Shown: piece by piece, positions 61,148 through 64,000 of the stretch | Numbering within the stretch: position 1 is the first letter of the stretch | How the letters are laid out: each line of letters starts with the position of its first letter | NCBI RefSeq assembly: GCF_004363045.1 | Contig: NZ_SNYJ01000010.1 | Coordinates: 62,001-126,000 of the forward strand | Reading direction: 5' to 3' | Length of the DNA stretch: 64,000 nt | Source of the DNA: Aureibacillus halotolerans | GTDB taxonomy: Bacteria > Bacillota > Bacilli > Bacillales > DSM-28697 | Made by a program: the position numbers and the translations under genes | The notes under the pieces: model-generated | What the model saw: the letters and a program-made list of their open reading frames with translations, nothing else | Databases searched by the model: none | Told to the model about the DNA's origin: nothing

Positions 61148-62629
61148 GTGAAAGCAAACTTTACAATGAAGACCGTTGGGGCGTTTTTTGGAAAGAAGGC
61201 GCGCTATACAGGTCTTGTTCTAGTCGCAACCGGACTTGTGACTGCGGGTAGCTCGATTGTTCATGCGGGGGACAATGGTGTCATTGACACAGTGTACCAT
61301 GTGTATCAAGGTGATCAAAAAATTGCTACGGTCAGTGACAAACAGATTATAGACGACGTTATAGATGAAAAAATAGATGCAGCAGAACAACAACATAGTG
61401 AATTAACGTATAAGCTAGGCCAATCGTTTAGCATTCTACCAGAGCGAACTTTTTCGGCAAGCTACCAAAACGAGCGAGGGCGTACAGCGCTTGAAAAATC
61501 GCTGGAAGTGGATGCGAAGGCGGTAGGCATCCTCGTTGAAGGTGAAGAAGAGCCTGTTGTGTATGTGCAGGACAAGGCCACAGCAAAGTCGATACTTAAG
61601 GACATGAAAACGAATTTCGTTGATGAAAAGGACCTGGATCTTTTGGAGAAAAAGCAAGAGGCTTCTTCAGAAAAGAACCAGGCCAATGAAAATGGAACAC
61701 AGAAAAAGAAAGGTTCTACGTTATTAGACGTACGCTTTTCAAAGAAAGTTTCATTTAAAACGAAATTTGTTGATGAGAAAGACATTCTATCTGAAGATGA
61801 TGCGCGAAAGCTACTGAAAAAAGGTTCACTTGAGGACGAAACGCATGTTGTTGAACAAGGCGAGGTTTTCAGTGAGGTGGCCACTACGTATGATTTGGAT
61901 ACGGACAAGCTGATGGCATTAAATCCAGGTATTCAGAATCAGAACCAGCTTAGAATAGGACAATCGTTGAATGTGACAGCCCGTCATCCGTATTTGAGCG
62001 TTGTCGTTTCTACTGCTGAAACGAAAGAAGAAACCATTCCCTTTAAAACGGTAGTAAAAGAAGACGACACAATGTACAAAGGTGAGGACAAGGTGACGCA
62101 GCAAGGCAAGGACGGCTCGCAAACCGTGACGTATCAAAAAACAAAAGTGAACGGCGTGCTGAGTGAGACCACTGTCATTGCCCGTGATGTGACCGGAAAA
62201 GCCCAAGACAAGGTCGTTGTCAAAGGCACGAAGGTAGTGCCTTCACGAGGAACAGGAGAGCTAGCATGGCCAACAAACGGTGGCAGCATTACGAGTAGAA
62301 TGGGTCAACGTTGGGGCAAGCAACATAAAGGCATTGACATTGCTGGAGCAAGCAACCTCACGATAAAAGCAGCAGACAATGGCGTTGTTGAATTTGCAGG
62401 TGTTCAAAGTGGTTATGGAAACAAGATCGTAATTGACCATAACAACGGTACAAAAACCATCTATGCACATATGTCGAGCCTTTCCGTCAGTGCTGGAGAA
62501 ACCGTGCCAAAGGGAACGAAGATTGGAGTGATGGGCTCTACTGGCCAATCTACAGGAACTCATCTTCACTTTGAAGTTTATGTGAACGGCACTTTAACGA
62601 ATCCATTAACCAAGCTTCCAAGCAGATAA
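61148..62629 (+). CDS. Cell-wall M23 metallopeptidase with LysM and G5 domains
   Basis: 493 residues from a GTG at 61148 with AGGGGG upstream; an ATG at 61124 is an alternative. An N-terminal signal/anchor helix (TGLVLVATGLVTAGSSIVHA) precedes a charged, partly coiled region. A LysM domain follows (VEQGEVFSEVATTYDLDTDKL), then a G5 domain (about residues 285-360), then the LytM/M23 peptidase with Zn ligands HKGIDIAG and GTHLHFEVYVNG. It should cut peptide bridges of peptidoglycan while bound to the wall. Its place just before walRK suggests a link to WalR-controlled wall turnover. Length and order match spore-cortex or growth-related M23 proteins, but the exact role is open. Confidence 0.92.
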   Translation: MKANFTMKTVGAFFGKKARYTGLVLVATGLVTAGSSIVHAGDNGVIDTVYHVYQGDQKIATVSDKQIIDDVIDEKIDAAEQQHSELTYKLGQSFSILPERTFSASYQNERGRTALEKSLEVDAKAVGILVEGEEEPVVYVQDKATAKSILKDMKTNFVDEKDLDLLEKKQEASSEKNQANENGTQKKKGSTLLDVRFSKKVSFKTKFVDEKDILSEDDARKLLKKGSLEDETHVVEQGEVFSEVATTYDLDTDKLMALNPGIQNQNQLRIGQSLNVTARHPYLSVVVSTAETKEETIPFKTVVKEDDTMYKGEDKVTQQGKDGSQTVTYQKTKVNGVLSETTVIARDVTGKAQDKVVVKGTKVVPSRGTGELAWPTNGGSITSRMGQRWGKQHKGIDIAGASNLTIKAADNGVVEFAGVQSGYGNKIVIDHNNGTKTIYAHMSSLSVSAGETVPKGTKIGVMGSTGQSTGTHLHFEVYVNGTLTNPLTKLPSR

Positions 62630-62636
62630 TATACAA

Positions 62637-62669
62637 CTGTCACGTCATCTGGCGTGGCGGTTTTTTTAT
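62637..62669 (+). terminator. Rho-independent terminator of the M23 peptidase gene
   Basis: CTGTCACGTC pairs with GGCGTGGCGG (three G-T pairs), loop ATCT, followed by TTTTTTT. Confidence 0.85.
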
Positions 62670-62898
62670 GGTGAATGTTGGAATTAGCTGAATGGCTACT
62701 CGGTGACATGGTGATTGCTTATGAACATTTGGCCAGGTCATTCCTAAGCGCCGACCAATCAAAACGCAATGAGAAAAACGAATCTATGGTAGAATAGGGG
62801 AAACGTAAAAAACGTTATTAGACTGCACCATGATGTGAGACAATCTCGCTTTTTTGATACGTAAGAAAGGCACGTGACGAAGAAAAGGAGAGAACCAA

Positions 62899-63612
62899 AT
62901 GGACAAGCATATTCTCGTTGTTGATGATGAACAGCCCATTGCAGATATATTGCAGTTTAATTTAGAAAAGGAAGGCTTCACGGTGACTTGTGCGTATGAT
63001 GGGGACGAGGCCTTAAAGAAGCTAGAAGCGAATGTGCCTGATCTTGTGCTCCTTGATATAATGTTGCCGCAAAAGGATGGCATGGAAGTGTGCAAGGAAA
63101 TTCGTAAAAACCACCAAATGCCAATTATTATGCTGACGGCCAAAGACTCTGAAATTGATAAAGTGCTTGGCTTAGAGCTTGGCGCGGACGATTATGTAAC
63201 GAAGCCTTTTAGTGCACGGGAGCTGATTGCTCGTGTAAAAGCGAATCTGCGTCGCCATCAGCAGGTTGCCGAGCAGGATCAGGATTTGGTTGTTAAAGAC
63301 ATTCAGGTGGGCCCTCTAATGATCCACCCGAACTCGTACAATGTGAGTAAAGACGGACAAATGGTGGAGCTGACACACCGTGAGTTTGAATTGCTGCATT
63401 ATTTAGCGCGCCATCTCGGTCAAGTCATGACACGGGAGCATTTGCTACAAACGGTATGGGGCTACGATTATTTTGGCGACGTACGGACCGTCGATGTCAC
63501 CGTTCGACGTTTGCGTGAGAAAATTGAAAACAGCCCTAGCCACCCTACATTTCTAGTGACACGCCGTGGCGTCGGTTATTATTTAAAAACGCCTGATCCG
63601 GACGCCGAATGA
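62899..63612 (+). CDS. walR: Response regulator WalR (YycF)
   Basis: 237 residues. The receiver domain has DDEQP, the phospho-acceptor Asp in [16 protein letters not shown], and the conserved TAKD and [13 protein letters not shown] winged-helix OmpR-type DNA-binding domain follows ([27 protein letters not shown] ... [15 protein letters not shown]). WalR is essential in B. subtilis and controls wall hydrolases. AAGGAGAG precedes the ATG. Its stop overlaps walK by 4 bp (ATGA), so regulator and kinase are coupled. Confidence 0.98.
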   Translation: MDKHILVVDDEQPIADILQFNLEKEGFTVTCAYDGDEALKKLEANVPDLVLLDIMLPQKDGMEVCKEIRKNHQMPIIMLTAKDSEIDKVLGLELGADDYVTKPFSARELIARVKANLRRHQQVAEQDQDLVVKDIQVGPLMIHPNSYNVSKDGQMVELTHREFELLHYLARHLGQVMTREHLLQTVWGYDYFGDVRTVDVTVRRLREKIENSPSHPTFLVTRRGVGYYLKTPDPDAE

Positions 63613-64000
63613 AAACGAAGGAACGTGTCAGCTTTTTTAAATCAATTCATATTAAAATCATCTTAGTATACGTTTTGCTCTTGCTGGTCGCCATTCAGGT
63701 GATCGGCGTCTATTTTGTTCAGGAGCTTGAGGAGCAGTTGCTAACAAGTTTTTCGACGTCAACGAATGAGCGAGCCCATGTGATCGCCTATACGATAGAA
63801 GAGGAAATGGAAAAGGAACGGTCAGCGGATGATCTCCCACTTGAAACCGTGATTCGCGACAGCTTACGAGACTTTTTGTCCGATGACATTCGCGAAATTC
63901 AAGTAATCGACAGCCGAAACCGTATTGTGGCAACGACGAGCCCTTATGACACGTCCATTGTTGGCAAACGAACGCTGAACCTGCTTGTCAAACGGACATT
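63609..64000 (+). CDS. walK: Sensor histidine kinase WalK (YycG), 5' part
   Basis: About 130 codons visible and open at the right edge. It starts [33 protein letters not shown] with the first membrane helix, followed by the extracytoplasmic sensor ([22 protein letters not shown] ... [12 protein letters not shown]). Its start and domain order match WalK, which phosphorylates WalR in response to wall status. Second helix, HAMP, PAS and kinase domains lie beyond the window. Confidence 0.96.
   Translation, partial: MKTKERVSFFKSIHIKIILVYVLLLLVAIQVIGVYFVQELEEQLLTSFSTSTNERAHVIAYTIEEEMEKERSADDLPLETVIRDSLRDFLSDDIREIQVIDSRNRIVATTSPYDTSIVGKRTLNLLVKRT

Overview
The window spans the replication origin of a low-to-mid GC Bacillaceae chromosome, most like the alkaliphilic Shouchella/Alkalihalobacillus group. 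That placement rests on gene order and protein wording (dnaA-dnaN-yaaA-recF-remB-gyrB-gyrA, guaB-dacA-pdxS-pdxT-serS, rpmH-rnpA-spoIIIJ-jag-mnmE-mnmG-rsmG-noc-soj-spo0J, rpsF-ssb-rpsR, gdpP-rplI-dnaC-purA, walRK), on sporulation genes, and on Bacillaceae-type intergenic repeats. It is inference, not a species identification. Nearly all genes left of about 33.6 kb run on the minus strand and those to the right on the plus strand, so transcription points away from an origin at about 32.1-34.1 kb. The exceptions are yaaC, one broken membrane-protein gene and yyaC.

1-13.7 kb is an accessory carbohydrate locus. It holds a Gfo/Idh/MocA oxidoreductase (cut by the window edge), a GH95-type alpha-L-fucosidase/galactosidase, an unassigned six-hairpin glycosidase-like protein, a membrane-anchored AraC-type regulator, an LplA/LplB/LplC-like ABC sugar importer and an MFS sugar/nucleoside symporter. 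A small membrane-protein gene interrupted by an in-frame TGA lies between importer and symporter. 13.8-21.2 kb carries tRNA-Ser, serS with a T-box leader, pdxT/pdxS (PLP synthase), dacA and guaB. Then come yaaC and a degenerate HD-GYP protein. 24.4-33.6 kb is the gyrA...dnaA block. A DnaA-box/DnaA-trio unwinding region sits between dnaA and dnaN, and a second box cluster sits upstream of dnaA.

34.9-47.8 kb holds rpmH, rnpA, membrane insertase spoIIIJ, jag, the tRNA-modification pair mnmE/mnmG, rsmG, and the nucleoid-occlusion and chromosome-segregation proteins Noc, Soj and Spo0J, with a parS-like site just before noc. After these come a cysteine-desulfurase-like protein, YyaC, a YkvI-like transporter and a DUF951 protein. 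47.8-56.8 kb holds ychF, rpsF-ssb-rpsR, yybS, gdpP, rplI, replicative helicase and purA. 56.9-57.5 kb is a tRNA cluster (Lys, fMet, Asp, Phe) split by 74-bp tandem repeats. 57.9-60.9 kb is an unassigned ABC exporter-like operon with three different membrane proteins and one ATPase, preceded by a possible leader peptide and hairpin. The right end has a LysM-G5-M23 wall peptidase and walR plus the start of walK.

Intergenic DNA around guaB, gyrA and dnaA is occupied by a dispersed repeat family in two related forms that share their ends. Other small repeats (21-bp, 51-bp, 57-bp, 74-bp units) are described separately. No phage, CRISPR array, insertion sequence or rRNA operon is visible.
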